Assembly: GCA_020636045.1 (NCBI GenBank)
Contig: JACJYP010000005.1
Location: 186,001-250,000 of the forward strand
DNA length: 64,000 bases
DNA from: Lewinellaceae bacterium
GTDB taxonomy: Bacteria > Bacteroidota > Bacteroidia > Chitinophagales > Saprospiraceae
Reading direction: 5' to 3'
Shown here in pieces: positions 52,122 to 62,182 of the stretch. The notes beneath the pieces are model-generated. The model was not told the origin of the DNA, searched no databases, and worked only from the letters and a program-made list of their open reading frames with translations. The position numbers were made by a program, and so were the translations under genes. Position 1 is the first letter of the stretch; every line of letters begins with the position of its first letter.

Positions 52122-53591
52122 GTGAAAAAGATACTTGTAGCCAACCGCGGGGAGATCGCCCTGCGGGTCATGCGAACGGCCAGAAAAATGGGGGTCCAGA
52201 CGGTGGCCGTGTATTCGGAAGCCGACCGCGAAGCGCCGCACGTGCGCTTTGCTGACGAGGCGGTATTGCTCGGTCCGCCTCCCTCCGCCCAAAGTTACCT
52301 GCTGGGCGACAAGATCATTGCCGCTGCGCTCGAACTGGGGGTCGATGGCATACATCCCGGTTATGGCTTTTTGAGTGAAAATGCCTCCTTCGCGCAGAAG
52401 GTGGCCGATGCGGGTATCACTTTTATCGGCCCGAAACCGCACAGCATCGAGATGATGGGCAGCAAACTCGCCGCCAAGGAAGCGGCAAAAAAATTCGAAG
52501 TGCCCATGGTGCCGGGCATCGAGGAGGCGATCACCGATATCGAAACGGCAAAGAAGATCGGGCAACAGGTCGGCTACCCGATCCTGATAAAAGCATCTGC
52601 CGGCGGCGGTGGTAAAGGCATGCGTATCGTGGAAAAGGAGGCCGATCTGAAGGAGCAGATGGAGCGTGCCGTTTCGGAGGCTTTGTCCGCTTTCGGCGAC
52701 GGCTCGGTATTCATAGAGAAATACGTCACGGGTCCGCGCCACATCGAGGTGCAGGTCATGGGCGATACCCACGGCAACATCGTATATCTTTTCGAGCGGG
52801 AATGTTCCATCCAGCGACGCCACCAGAAAGTGGTGGAAGAAGCCCCCAGCGCGATCCTGACACCCGAACTTCGCAAGGCGATGGGAGAGGCCGCCGTGCG
52901 CGTGGCAAAAGCCTGCGACTACGTAGGGGCCGGCACTGTTGAGTTTCTCGTAGACGCGCAGCGTCAGTTCTATTTTCTCGAGATGAATACGCGCCTGCAG
53001 GTAGAACACCCCGTAACAGAAATGATCACGGGTCTCGATCTTGTGGAACTCCAGATACGCGTAGCACGCGGCGAGGCCCTGCCCTTCGGACAGGAAGAAT
53101 TATCCATCAACGGCCATTCGCTCGAATTACGCGTGTACGCAGAAGACCCGGAGAACAACTTTTTGCCCTCCGTGGGCACGCTGACGCGGTATCGCCTGCC
53201 CGAAGGGCCCGGTATCCGCGTCGACGGCGGATATGTGGAAGGCATGGTGGTGCCTATTTATTACGACCCCATGCTCGCCAAACTGGTCGTGCACGGCGAC
53301 ACGCGCGCAGAGGCCATCCGGAAGATGAAAGAAGCCATCGCCGACTATGAAGTGGAAGGTGTGGCGACCACACTTCCCTTCGGACGATTTGTACTCGATC
53401 ATCCTGCTTTCATTTCCGCTGATTTCGACACCCACTTTGTGCAGCAGTATTATACTCCCGAACAGTTGCTGGAAGGCCGGCGTGCGGAGGCGGAAGTAGC
53501 AGCCAAACTGGCACTTCGCCTCCATTTGCAGCACAAAAAAGTCCTGAAAGTGCCTGCTTCCATGGATTCCGAATGGAAAAGCAGGCGTTGA
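52122..53591 (+). CDS. accC: Biotin carboxylase (acetyl-/acyl-CoA carboxylase subunit)
   Basis: The 489-residue enzyme begins with a GTG at 52122 and the typical VKKILVANRGEIALRVMRTA. It is an ATP-grasp enzyme that carboxylates biotin on the carrier protein. Key motifs are GIHPGYGFLSEN, ASAGGGGKGMRIV, the ECSIQRRHQKVVEEAP loop, and EMNTRLQVEHPVTEMITGLD. The C-terminal domain shows ARGEALPFG and RVYAEDPENNFLPSVG. At 489 residues it is about 40 longer than typical AccC, with a tail of basic and hydrophobic residues. It might instead be the alpha subunit of a propionyl-type carboxylase without the BCCP. No accB lies beside it. Confidence 0.95.
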   Translation: MKKILVANRGEIALRVMRTARKMGVQTVAVYSEADREAPHVRFADEAVLLGPPPSAQSYLLGDKIIAAALELGVDGIHPGYGFLSENASFAQKVADAGITFIGPKPHSIEMMGSKLAAKEAAKKFEVPMVPGIEEAITDIETAKKIGQQVGYPILIKASAGGGGKGMRIVEKEADLKEQMERAVSEALSAFGDGSVFIEKYVTGPRHIEVQVMGDTHGNIVYLFERECSIQRRHQKVVEEAPSAILTPELRKAMGEAAVRVAKACDYVGAGTVEFLVDAQRQFYFLEMNTRLQVEHPVTEMITGLDLVELQIRVARGEALPFGQEELSINGHSLELRVYAEDPENNFLPSVGTLTRYRLPEGPGIRVDGGYVEGMVVPIYYDPMLAKLVVHGDTRAEAIRKMKEAIADYEVEGVATTLPFGRFVLDHPAFISADFDTHFVQQYYTPEQLLEGRRAEAEVAAKLALRLHLQHKKVLKVPASMDSEWKSRR

Positions 53592-53603
53592 AACCGTCGC
53601 TGC

Positions 53604-56600
53604 CTACTGCAAAATGATCCGCTTCTGCAGCGGTGGCCTTTCCGGTCCGGTGAGCCTGAAAATATACATGCCGGCCGGCAGGTCGAACAGCGCCCCTTCG
53701 TATGAATGGGAGCCCCTCGGTACCTGATATTGCCGCTGCAGCCCGCCGCCCGCATCGAAAACCAGAAACTGTTCGTAGCCAGTATTCTCCCATCGCAGCC
53801 TGAAATTGCCGGAAGTAGGATTGGGGAAAACCTGGAACTCGGCGGGCATTGTACTCATGCCACTTCGCGCACCAGGCTTTTCCGCGCATTCGGATAGTTC
53901 CGTGCCGCAAAAATGCAGTTTGCCAATACTGATCTCCGGACTTTGACTTTTGCCGAAGGCAAATACCTTGTGGAAAAATAACTTTTTTACCGCATCTGCC
54001 GGCAGGTTGTTCGTGATAGATACCCACTGGTTGCATTTCATGGGGCTGAAAGTGGTCAGGTATTTTCGTTCATCGGGTTGATCGCAGGTGGCATAGTAAA
54101 TATCGATGGGTTCCAGCATGGAATGGTGATAGAACCGGATGGCATCCAGTTCTACCGGATGATTGAAAATAACGGTGATCTCCGGATTGTTGCAAGTCGA
54201 CCAGAGTTGTGATTTGGGGTATTGAAAAGAAGCGCCGCACCCGCCGCTCATCTGGTAGGTGTTGCAACCGATCACTGCCTGGGGGTTGCCCGAAATGCAG
54301 CCTGTCGAAGAAGCGGAAGGGCAGTTCCCGTTGTAGGCAAAGCCGCTGTTTTCGATCGCCAGTTTGCAATAATCTGCCTGTGACTGGCCGCATTTTCCCC
54401 CTGCTTCGACGGTAATACACGGGTTGATGACACAGGGAGTGCTGCTGTTTGTACTGGCGCAGATCACAACGGGGTAGCGGGCGGGAATGCCGTCTGCATT
54501 TACATAGACCATAAAAATGACATATTCGGTATTGGCGGTCAGCCCTTCCACCAGCAGCCTTTTCCGGTCTGCTTTCAGGTCGTCGGTATAAAAATGCACG
54601 TAGCCCGAGCCCAGCAGGTCGAAGTTTTGATATTCTCCACAATCCGCTGCGGCGGGTAAATTGCTTTTTAACGCATAAAGCACTTTCCAGTGGCCGTCGG
54701 GTTTGCCGCTTGTTTCCCATCGGAGCGAAATGCCGTTGCAATAGGATTCTACGACGGGAATGCCGGATAAGGGCGCTGTTATCACCGGATCGTCCAGTTT
54801 TTCCCCCAACACCACAAAAAGCGGGGTTTCACTTACGGCTGAACTTGCGTCGTCCAGGAAAATATTGCCATCGGCTACGTAATATCCCTTCCGGTGGCCA
54901 TGCGTGGAAAAAGGCTGAATATCGATGACGGTAAAACTGTCCAGCGTGTTCAGGTCCTGCTCTCCGATGCGACTCAGCAGTGCATCGACGGGGATTTTCA
55001 GATGTTTGCCGGATATTTTGGCAGCGGTAGGAGACCAGATCGCCAATACGCGCCGGTCGCTTTCTCCTTTGTAATAGTATATCCGTGGGGACTGCCCCCC
55101 GTCATCGAATTGAAAAAGCCCGTCTGTATTGATGTCCTTCTCAAATCTTGTTTCGCCCAGCACATCGATCAGTGTTTGCACGAAATACCAGGAGCGCTTG
55201 GGCCTGAAATCGAAACTCAGGAGACCGCAATGTGTATACAACCATCCGTTGGGGTTGTACAGGTCGCCTTCACCGGCATCGCCCATGTCGCGCAGGTCAA
55301 AGGCGGCGGCTCTGCTTAACACTATTTTTTGGTCCTTGTAGGCATATTCAACTGCGGAGAGCTCCAGGTATGTACGCGCCAGCCACTGTGCTTGCGTGGT
55401 GAAAAACGACTGGCTGCCTTGCGACAGTTTTGCCCGGATGGGCGAATTATTGTTGGTGTCGTATCCGAACTCGGTCAGCCAGAACTCCTTGGCGGAGAGT
55501 TCATCACGGATACTGTCGTTGCCGATCTCGGAAAACAGACGCTCAAAAAAACGGATGTATAATTGACGGAGTTGTCCCTGCTCCGGGCTGATGCCGGTAG
55601 AGTTGAGCCCGAGGTAATCGTACGTGTTCCACAGCGCATTGTCGTCGATATAGGCGGCGCCGACTTTGCCGGTATTGCTCAGGTAGTGGTGTATGTTGAA
55701 CACGTCGAACGGCAACTTGGCCTTGGCCTCAGGATTGGCACTTCTGAGTGCATATGCCCGGTCCAGCATTTGTACGATATAGCGGCCCCGGAAATTGGAT
55801 AGCCCGCCCATGACGACTTTTATATCAGGATCGGCATTTTTTACCCCCAGAAATGAAGACTGCGCCCCGGGAAGAGAAAACCCTGCGCTTTTTCCGGCGC
55901 CATCGTACGCAGCATGCAACAGGGTCGCATATTGCTCGGGCATCATCTGCCATAGGGCATAAGGCTTGTTGCGGAACTCGCTGTCATACCACCATTTATC
56001 CGGCTCGTTGCCGAGTTCGAGGTATTTCAGTCGCCCGAGACCGGAAATGCCGGCGCCGTTTTGGTCTTTATCGATCACCCAGTTGTTGATCAGGGCGCCG
56101 TATGCACTTCCGGGATATGCGCATACATCGTTGCTGCCGTATCGAGCAGCATAAATGCTCGCCCATCTAGTGTAGTCAAGATACGATTCGGGCAGTTCCT
56201 GGTCGATGGTGCTGAGCTGACCACAGATCGGTTTTTGCTCCTGTACGACCGGGTTGTAGGTCTCCAGGCCGCGCATTTCCGGCGCCAGCCATTTCAGACA
56301 TGGAGATACCCTTCCGGAAAGCCGTTCGTAAAAACGATCGAGATCGATCATGGCTGCCTGGCTGTTGCTCGGGTTGAACCGCAGGGGGTTCTGAGGGCAG
56401 TTGGGAGTGTTATCCGAATCGAAACCGGTATCGTCGGACCATTCATGGTACTCCCGGATAAATCCGAACTGTTCGATATATCGAAGATTGTCCGACGACC
56501 TGGTGTTGATGCCGATAAAATCTTTCATCAACGGCCTGGGATTCGGGTTTTGGGAATAGGATTCGGAATAAGGGCATATGCACAACGTGCATAGCAACGA

Positions 56601-56618
56601 CGCGATTAAACATTTCAT
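53604..56618 (-). CDS. Large secreted GH-A-clan-like glycosidase with T9SS sorting domain
   Basis: The ATG at 56618 gives 1004 residues with a signal peptide ending near residue 22. A TIM-barrel-like region (about 30-520) carries YLELGNEPDKWWYD (Glu about 205, candidate acid/base) and FWLTEFGYDTNNN (Glu about 383, candidate nucleophile), the pattern of clan GH-A enzymes such as GH39 or GH5-like. An Ig-like domain and an FN3-type domain follow (about 540-720). Next comes a discoidin-like carbohydrate-binding segment (NNPEITVIFNHPVELDAIRF). The end is a T9SS domain (QVFPNPTSGNFRLRW, LPAGMYIFRLTG). Surface-bound polysaccharide cleavage is likely; the substrate cannot be named. Confidence 0.86.
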   Translation of the reverse strand: MKCLIASLLCTLCICPYSESYSQNPNPRPLMKDFIGINTRSSDNLRYIEQFGFIREYHEWSDDTGFDSDNTPNCPQNPLRFNPSNSQAAMIDLDRFYERLSGRVSPCLKWLAPEMRGLETYNPVVQEQKPICGQLSTIDQELPESYLDYTRWASIYAARYGSNDVCAYPGSAYGALINNWVIDKDQNGAGISGLGRLKYLELGNEPDKWWYDSEFRNKPYALWQMMPEQYATLLHAAYDGAGKSAGFSLPGAQSSFLGVKNADPDIKVVMGGLSNFRGRYIVQMLDRAYALRSANPEAKAKLPFDVFNIHHYLSNTGKVGAAYIDDNALWNTYDYLGLNSTGISPEQGQLRQLYIRFFERLFSEIGNDSIRDELSAKEFWLTEFGYDTNNNSPIRAKLSQGSQSFFTTQAQWLARTYLELSAVEYAYKDQKIVLSRAAAFDLRDMGDAGEGDLYNPNGWLYTHCGLLSFDFRPKRSWYFVQTLIDVLGETRFEKDINTDGLFQFDDGGQSPRIYYYKGESDRRVLAIWSPTAAKISGKHLKIPVDALLSRIGEQDLNTLDSFTVIDIQPFSTHGHRKGYYVADGNIFLDDASSAVSETPLFVVLGEKLDDPVITAPLSGIPVVESYCNGISLRWETSGKPDGHWKVLYALKSNLPAAADCGEYQNFDLLGSGYVHFYTDDLKADRKRLLVEGLTANTEYVIFMVYVNADGIPARYPVVICASTNSSTPCVINPCITVEAGGKCGQSQADYCKLAIENSGFAYNGNCPSASSTGCISGNPQAVIGCNTYQMSGGCGASFQYPKSQLWSTCNNPEITVIFNHPVELDAIRFYHHSMLEPIDIYYATCDQPDERKYLTTFSPMKCNQWVSITNNLPADAVKKLFFHKVFAFGKSQSPEISIGKLHFCGTELSECAEKPGARSGMSTMPAEFQVFPNPTSGNFRLRWENTGYEQFLVFDAGGGLQRQYQVPRGSHSYEGALFDLPAGMYIFRLTGPERPPLQKRIILQ

Positions 56619-57093
56619 GCTCAAACGGGGGATTGAATATGGGAGGATAATGGATTAAGAACGTGTTCGGGATTTTTAAGCCGGGCCTGAAAAGCGCCTT
56701 TTTTGCCTGTTTTTCACCTTTTTTCACGTACATAGTCACCGCTATGCGCTTGAAAAAACGCGCAAAACACACAAAAAATCCATCCTTTCAGTCTCCTGCA
56801 AAAAATCCCCAACACGTTCCAAATGCATGAAGCGTCAGATCCCGCAGAATTATGCTGCGAGATACATCAAAAAATCCTTTTCAAGCAAGCATAGCCTTGT
56901 TAAATTATAAAAAAAAATAAAGTGTGTGCTGGCGGCGCATTTTTTGGCATATCGAATTGTGCGTGCTGGAGAGGAAAACGTGCCGGTGCCGCCGTCATAA
57001 CCTGTTGTAAATGAGCCATCGGGAAAATATACGCGCCATACGCGCAGGCGCTGACTATCTTTCAGCCTTCAAAATCAAATCAAGACCCTGCTT
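56619..57093. other. 475-bp intergenic region, partly occupied by a MITE-like element
   Basis: The gap separates divergently read genes. It contains the inverted-repeat element at 56659-56819 (listed separately) and an A/T-rich stretch near 56899-56922. A weak -10-like tatctttc at 57055 lies before the small membrane protein gene. No coding sequence with a recognisable product is present. Confidence 0.6.
56659..56819. mobile_element. Candidate MITE-like element with 19-bp imperfect terminal inverted repeats
   Basis: The segment 56659-56677 and the inverted segment 56801-56819 match at 18 of 19 positions and enclose about 120 bp with no coding content. No target-site duplication is evident. 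The layout resembles a non-autonomous insertion, but it might equally be a long-range regulatory palindrome. Confidence 0.4.
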
Positions 57094-57360
57094 ATGTCAA
57101 AATTCACAAAGTTCGTTGCAAATGAAGTGCTCAACCTGGCGGTCGGCTACCTCGCGGGCCTGACGGCTTCGTCGCTGGTTTCCCGGTTTTTTGTAAAAAA
57201 GGGACTGGTCAATTTGTGGGGGCTCACCTCAAAACGCGAAGCCCTGAGCAAGGATGACTACGGATGGCTTCTGTTCGCCGCTTCCTATGTCATCGGGCTG
57301 GCAGTAATGGTGACCGTGAGTTATATGGTGAAACGCCTGCGTGGAAAGGAAGTCGTTTGA
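57094..57360 (+). CDS. Small two-span membrane protein
   Basis: The 88-residue protein has two predicted membrane helices (about 12-32, VLNLAVGYLAGLTASSLV, and about 57-80, GWLLFAASYVIGLAVMVTVS) joined by a charged loop (FFVKKGLVNLWGLTSKREAL). The ends are basic. The family is not recognised. It is convergent with an ABC permease gene (13-nt gap) and is preceded by a long non-coding region. Confidence 0.6.
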   Translation: MSKFTKFVANEVLNLAVGYLAGLTASSLVSRFFVKKGLVNLWGLTSKREALSKDDYGWLLFAASYVIGLAVMVTVSYMVKRLRGKEVV

Positions 57361-57373
57361 GCGGATCGGGCAA

Positions 57374-59062
57374 TCAATCGAATTCCCTGATCTCGTGCCA
57401 GCCGATATTGCTGACACGGCGCATCAGCAGCCATAGCCCGCCCAGCGAAAGAGCGGCTGCAACGGCTATCGCCGCATTATGCCTGAAAACAAAATAGTGG
57501 ATGACACAGAGAAAACCGCTCACAAACAGGATCGTCATTCCCCTGATGAACTGGCCACCTTGTTGCGAGGTGTTCATCGGCCTTGAAAAAGGCAGGTTTT
57601 TGAAATTGATCAACGCAAACCCGTAAAAGATTACCAACAGGTTGGAAATCCCCAGCAGCAGGTTGGGCAGGATTCCGATACCGCTCATCCAGATGAAAGA
57701 AACCAGTGTGAACAGCACGATGATTGAAAAAAACTGAAATAACACCGCTTTCAGCGCGCCGCTGATGATCAGCCCGGGTTTTGTGACCGGGGTGATATAA
57801 TACATCCATACCGCCTTGAATTTGTCGGAGAAACTCAGTTGCGACAGCGCCGCGATCATTATGATGCTGCTGAGATAAAGTATGATCATCGGGAAAAAGC
57901 GGACGGAGCCGTTTCCCCGGACGACAGCGTCCATCCTGAAGATCATTACAACGATGATAACGATAAAATACCCGGCACTCGGGTAGACCCGCAGTTTGAA
58001 GTCACGGCTGCGCGCCATCATTTTCCAGGTGAAGGCAAAGCCGACGCGTTCAATGCTGTTTCCGGTCACCAGGCGGGCAAGGGCGTCGATCGCGCTTTGC
58101 CGCCCTGTTTCGGCGGTCGTTTTAGTGGTTGGGGCGGCCGGGCCGTCCGACCCCGATATCATGGCAAGTTTTTGGTTGAAAGCGGGCGCGAGGTATTTTA
58201 TGACAATGAAAATGCTGATAACCGGCACGACAAAAGCCAAGGTCGCCGCAAGCCAGTGTGCGGCGCTGCCTTGCAACGTTATGAGCGTGTCGAAGGCGCA
58301 GGCAAACCAGAACGGCGGGGCGAGGATCAGCCAGTTGTGGTCTGCGAAATTCAATCCGGCATCGCCGATACGGTCGAAAGTCCTGGGCAGCACCTGATAA
58401 CTGGCATAAATCGCGATGGCAAAAACGATCTGAAAATAACTGATCACATTTTTAAAGCGGTCGGGTGTAGTGACGCGCAGGATCAGAATGTAGATCGCAT
58501 TGATCAGAAATATCGCGAACAGGGTGGCGAACATGGCCAGCACGAATACAAGGATGCCTCCAAAAAGACCGCTTGCAAACGAAATGTACAATACCGTCGG
58601 CAGGATCATGGGCAACACGATCTTGCAAATGTGGATGAAGATGTGCAATAACCTGGAAATGACAAAAGTGCTGTCGTTTACGGGCTTTGGCAAAATGATG
58701 TTCGTATCCCGGATGTCGATCAGCACGGAAGTGAAGTCGCTTACCAGCGACATGCACAGCATGACGATAAAAACGCCAAAGAACAATGTGAGTTTGGTCA
58801 CATAATCGCTGCTGATGACCAGTGTAAGCATAAATGCAACCCCCATCAGCCCGCTCATCAGCATGGTGCCGAGCGTGGCATTGCTGATCTCTTCCTTGCC
58901 GCGCTGCTGCCGGCTCGCCTGAATGGTGTTGGGCCTCCGGTCATCCATGACCAGTTTGGTGCGCAGGATCGATCTCAGTTGCGCGAGGTCGACACCCATC
59001 CGGCGATAAAGCGCTTCCGGGAAAAGCACCGCGGAAAGCAGTATTTTATTGACGACGTTCAT
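57374..59062 (-). CDS. ABC-2 type exporter permease
   Basis: The ATG at 59062 gives 562 residues (a TTG at 59077 is not needed) and starts 4 nt after the ATPase stop. About twelve hydrophobic segments are spread over the length, beginning at LGTMLMSGLMGVAFMLTLVI (about residue 60). The predicted topology is two halves joined by a cytosolic loop of about 60 residues (GSDGPAAPTTKTTAETGRQ). The N-terminal 60 residues are soluble and basic. This fits the large-permease form of ABC-2 exporters found in Bacteroidota. The substrate is unknown. Confidence 0.88.
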   Translation of the reverse strand: MNVVNKILLSAVLFPEALYRRMGVDLAQLRSILRTKLVMDDRRPNTIQASRQQRGKEEISNATLGTMLMSGLMGVAFMLTLVISSDYVTKLTLFFGVFIVMLCMSLVSDFTSVLIDIRDTNIILPKPVNDSTFVISRLLHIFIHICKIVLPMILPTVLYISFASGLFGGILVFVLAMFATLFAIFLINAIYILILRVTTPDRFKNVISYFQIVFAIAIYASYQVLPRTFDRIGDAGLNFADHNWLILAPPFWFACAFDTLITLQGSAAHWLAATLAFVVPVISIFIVIKYLAPAFNQKLAMISGSDGPAAPTTKTTAETGRQSAIDALARLVTGNSIERVGFAFTWKMMARSRDFKLRVYPSAGYFIVIIVVMIFRMDAVVRGNGSVRFFPMIILYLSSIIMIAALSQLSFSDKFKAVWMYYITPVTKPGLIISGALKAVLFQFFSIIVLFTLVSFIWMSGIGILPNLLLGISNLLVIFYGFALINFKNLPFSRPMNTSQQGGQFIRGMTILFVSGFLCVIHYFVFRHNAAIAVAAALSLGGLWLLMRRVSNIGWHEIREFD

Positions 59063-59066
59063 GGTT

Positions 59067-59843
59067 TCAATGCTCAAGTGCGCTGAGCAGGTCGTCAGCC
59101 GCCTGTCCCAAATTTTCCTGATAGGTCAAACGGGCAAATATCTGCTCCAGGCTTTGATTGCCCTCCCGTTGTTTCAGGTCTTCAAAACTGCCGTCCGCGA
59201 CGATCCTGCCGCGGTCGATCAGGATAATGCGGTCGCTGACCTTTTCCACCACATCCATCATATGACTGCAATAGAAGATGGTTTTGCCGTCGCGCGCAAG
59301 TTTGCCGATCAGTTCCTTTACGATGATCACGCTGTTGGCGTCCAGGCCGCTCAGCGGCTCGTCGAGGATAATGATGTCCGGATTGTGTAGCAGCCCGCTG
59401 CTCAGCAGCACTTTTTGTTTCATGCCCTTGCTGAAACTGTCCATGCGCTGGTGCAGGTTGGCCTCCAGCCCGAACGCCTTCATCATCCTGGCAATGCGCT
59501 CCTCGCATACCTTTTGATCGAGCCCGTAGAGGTCGCCCATAAAATGGAGAAATTCAGCGGGCGTAAGTACGTCGTACATTTCCGCCATTTCAGGAATATA
59601 TCCGATCAGGCGTTTGGCCGCGACTGCGTCTTTTTTTACGTCGATCCCGCGTACTGTGACCTCACCGGAATAGTCGCTGATCAGGCCGCAGAGGATCTTG
59701 ACAGTGGTACTTTTCCCGGCGCCGTTCGGGCCGATGTATCCGAGCACCTGGCCGGGGTATACGTCAAGGTCGATGCCCTGAAGCACCTGCTTGCTGCCGT
59801 AACTTTTATGCAGGTTTTTTATACTGATGGCGGTTTCGTGCAT
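59067..59843 (-). CDS. ABC transporter ATP-binding protein
   Basis: The ATG at 59843 (MHETAISIKNLHKSYGSK) gives 258 residues; a longer start would run into the end of the receptor gene. Walker A is GYIGPNGAGKSTTVKIL, the signature motif is DSFSKGMKQKVLL, Walker B is IIILDEPLSGLD, and the H-loop is FYCSHMMDVVEK. The form matches ABC-2 exporter ATPases of the drug or multi-substrate type. The permease gene follows after 4 nt, so the two form an exporter operon. Confidence 0.95.
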   Translation of the reverse strand: MHETAISIKNLHKSYGSKQVLQGIDLDVYPGQVLGYIGPNGAGKSTTVKILCGLISDYSGEVTVRGIDVKKDAVAAKRLIGYIPEMAEMYDVLTPAEFLHFMGDLYGLDQKVCEERIARMMKAFGLEANLHQRMDSFSKGMKQKVLLSSGLLHNPDIIILDEPLSGLDANSVIIVKELIGKLARDGKTIFYCSHMMDVVEKVSDRIILIDRGRIVADGSFEDLKQREGNQSLEQIFARLTYQENLGQAADDLLSALEH

Positions 59844-59878
59844 GGGCGAAAGATAGCGCCATTTTTGATCCGGCCGTA

Positions 59879-62134
59879 TCAAAAAAACACCGATACATGC
59901 ATGCGCATGTTGAACGGTGTGCCTGGTGTAAAATGTATTTCGGACACCGGCCCCGGTTCATCGAACAGGCGGCTCTCAGTGTCGAACTGGGCCTCTTTCC
60001 AGCGCCGGTCGAGCAGATTTTCCACACTCAGACCGATCTCGAAACCGGGGTTAGTGAAATTCAGCAAGGCGTCGGCCAACCAGTAGCCTTCTGCAACTAC
60101 TGTATTGTCCTCGTTCGCCGCACGATTGCCCAGATGCCGGTATCGCAGGCTGCCGTTGAGTCCCGATTTCATTTGAAAACTCAAGCCCCCGATGCTGGTC
60201 CACTCGGGCGCAAGCGGAATATAGGCTTCTTCTTTAGGCGCATCGGTCGCTCTTGCATAGGTATAATTGGCATCAAGGTCGGCGAACAACCAGTCAAATA
60301 GTTGCAGCCTGCCGGAAATATCTACGCCACTACGCCGTGTTTTGCCGCCGGGCTCCACCACTGCTTCATCACCGACATACACGAATTCCTGTTCGAGATC
60401 AAGGCGCCATAGCGAAGTGCTGATCAGGATGCGTGGAGTTGCTTTCCAGATGGCTCCTGTCTCGGCGCCCAGGGCTTTCGGCAGTATCTGCTCGCCGCCA
60501 CGGGTTACCACTACACGGGTATCATTGGAATGAAAACCGTAGCCGGTGTTGACGAACAATTGTATGCGATCGTTTGGGGTGAAATATGCGCTTAGTTTCG
60601 GGCTGAAAACATGAGCCGCTTCGATCCGGCGTGCATACACAGGCTGAAGTTTGTCGACGTACATAAACTGGAACTGATCGAACCGAAGCCCGGCATTCAG
60701 GGTAAGCCAGGGAGCCACATGAACCGTTTCATTCAGAAAAATGCCTGCATTGATCTGGTTGATGTCGCCGAGTGCCTTCCGTTCCAGGACTTCTGTCCTC
60801 CCGGCGGTATGCGTCAATTCGGAATTTTGTGTTGCATCATACCGGACCAGTAGTCCTGCCTCCGTTTTCCAGTCGAGGCCAGCCCACCTGTCGTTTCGGG
60901 TAAATGAGCCCCTGTACCCGAGCAGCCTGCGTTTTTCCTTTTGTTTTATCTGGTCACCTTGGAAGGGGTCATTCAGGAAAAAAGTGAAGTTGGAGAAGAG
61001 TTCGAAATCGTACAGGCTGAGATAAAACTGGTTGCGGAATACGCTGTTTTGCCCAGGAAATGCGCTGATCCGAACATTGAGATTGGTGCGGGACGTGCGG
61101 CCCCCTTCCGTGTCGTCGATCGAACCGAAAAAGCCGGTCTGTCCGCTTTTCACTGCGCGTTCGGGGATCTGTCCGGAGGCGTCCCAACGACTTGTGAATG
61201 AAGAGAGTGAGGCGGATAGCAGGCCTTTTTCACCGACCACTCCATTGTATTTGGCGAATGCGCTGAACCGGTCGTATGCCTGAGGGCTGTCGAAATAGCC
61301 GTTTGAATAGAAATATTCCGTTGCCAGATACGCATTGCCGGGCCTGTTGCTTTCCGCCCGGTTCAGCAGATTGAACATGCCGACCGCGCGATAGGTGTCG
61401 AATTGCCCTGCCTCCAGTTTGACCATGTTCCGGTCAATGGCATTTTTGGTCTGAAAACCTATGTATCCTGCAGTCGCCAGGTCGCCGTAAGGGGCATAAT
61501 ACGGTCCTTTGCCAAATTGTATGCGATCGACCGTTTCCGGAATGAGAAAATGCAGGTCTGCGTAGCCCTGGCCGTGGGCATGCGAGACCATATTTACCGG
61601 AATGCCGTCGACATCTATCGCCACATCTGTCCCGTGGTCGATGTCGAACCCGCGCAGGAAGATCTGCTCGGCTTTTCCGCCGCCGGCATGCTGTGCGATA
61701 AACAGCCCCGGTACCATGCGCAAAATATCCTGGGATGTATTGGTCGGTCGCATACGCGCATCAATTGCAGGGATCACCTGAACCTGTACATCGGGGTTCG
61801 ATGAGATTTCAACAGCGCTCAATTCGATATCGGTGCGGTTGAGATAATGAAAAACCGTTGTGGTTTCCGCTTCCCGTACCGTGACCATTTTCGTATTGAC
61901 CTCATAGCCCATGTACGAGGTGACGAGCGTGTATGTCCCCGGCGACAGTTCGCCGAATCGGTAATGTCCCAATTCATCGGTATACACCTGAAGGTTTGCA
62001 CCATCGATCGAAACGGAAACACCGGCGAGCGGGTTTTTCGTAGCGGCATCGAGTACACTGCCTCGAATGCTGCCGTTGTGCGCCGCAAGAGCAGTTGCCA
62101 CCAATGTGAAGAAGAAGCTGAAAAAGAGTTTCAT
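59879..62134 (-). CDS. TonB-dependent receptor with carboxypeptidase-regulatory-like N-terminal domain
   Basis: The 751-residue outer membrane receptor has a signal peptide ending at about residue 18. A CarboxypepD_reg-like domain lies at about 20-105 (GSIRGSVLDAATKNPLAGVS, YRFGELSPGTYTLVTSYMGY). The plug domain is at about 115-240 (RMVPGLFIAQHAGGGKAEQI, FLRGFDIDHGTDVAIDVDGI). A 22-strand-like barrel with alternating aromatic strands ends in FNMRMHVSVFF, the terminal Phe used for barrel insertion. It is not paired with a SusD-like gene, so it is probably a siderophore, cofactor or metal receptor and not a glycan importer (inference). The exporter ATPase gene starts 35 nt downstream. Confidence 0.95.
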   Translation of the reverse strand: MKLFFSFFFTLVATALAAHNGSIRGSVLDAATKNPLAGVSVSIDGANLQVYTDELGHYRFGELSPGTYTLVTSYMGYEVNTKMVTVREAETTTVFHYLNRTDIELSAVEISSNPDVQVQVIPAIDARMRPTNTSQDILRMVPGLFIAQHAGGGKAEQIFLRGFDIDHGTDVAIDVDGIPVNMVSHAHGQGYADLHFLIPETVDRIQFGKGPYYAPYGDLATAGYIGFQTKNAIDRNMVKLEAGQFDTYRAVGMFNLLNRAESNRPGNAYLATEYFYSNGYFDSPQAYDRFSAFAKYNGVVGEKGLLSASLSSFTSRWDASGQIPERAVKSGQTGFFGSIDDTEGGRTSRTNLNVRISAFPGQNSVFRNQFYLSLYDFELFSNFTFFLNDPFQGDQIKQKEKRRLLGYRGSFTRNDRWAGLDWKTEAGLLVRYDATQNSELTHTAGRTEVLERKALGDINQINAGIFLNETVHVAPWLTLNAGLRFDQFQFMYVDKLQPVYARRIEAAHVFSPKLSAYFTPNDRIQLFVNTGYGFHSNDTRVVVTRGGEQILPKALGAETGAIWKATPRILISTSLWRLDLEQEFVYVGDEAVVEPGGKTRRSGVDISGRLQLFDWLFADLDANYTYARATDAPKEEAYIPLAPEWTSIGGLSFQMKSGLNGSLRYRHLGNRAANEDNTVVAEGYWLADALLNFTNPGFEIGLSVENLLDRRWKEAQFDTESRLFDEPGPVSEIHFTPGTPFNMRMHVSVFF

Positions 62135-62182
62135 CCGGAAAACAGGAGTTTAAATACAGTTAATATGCAGGCCGGCTTGACA

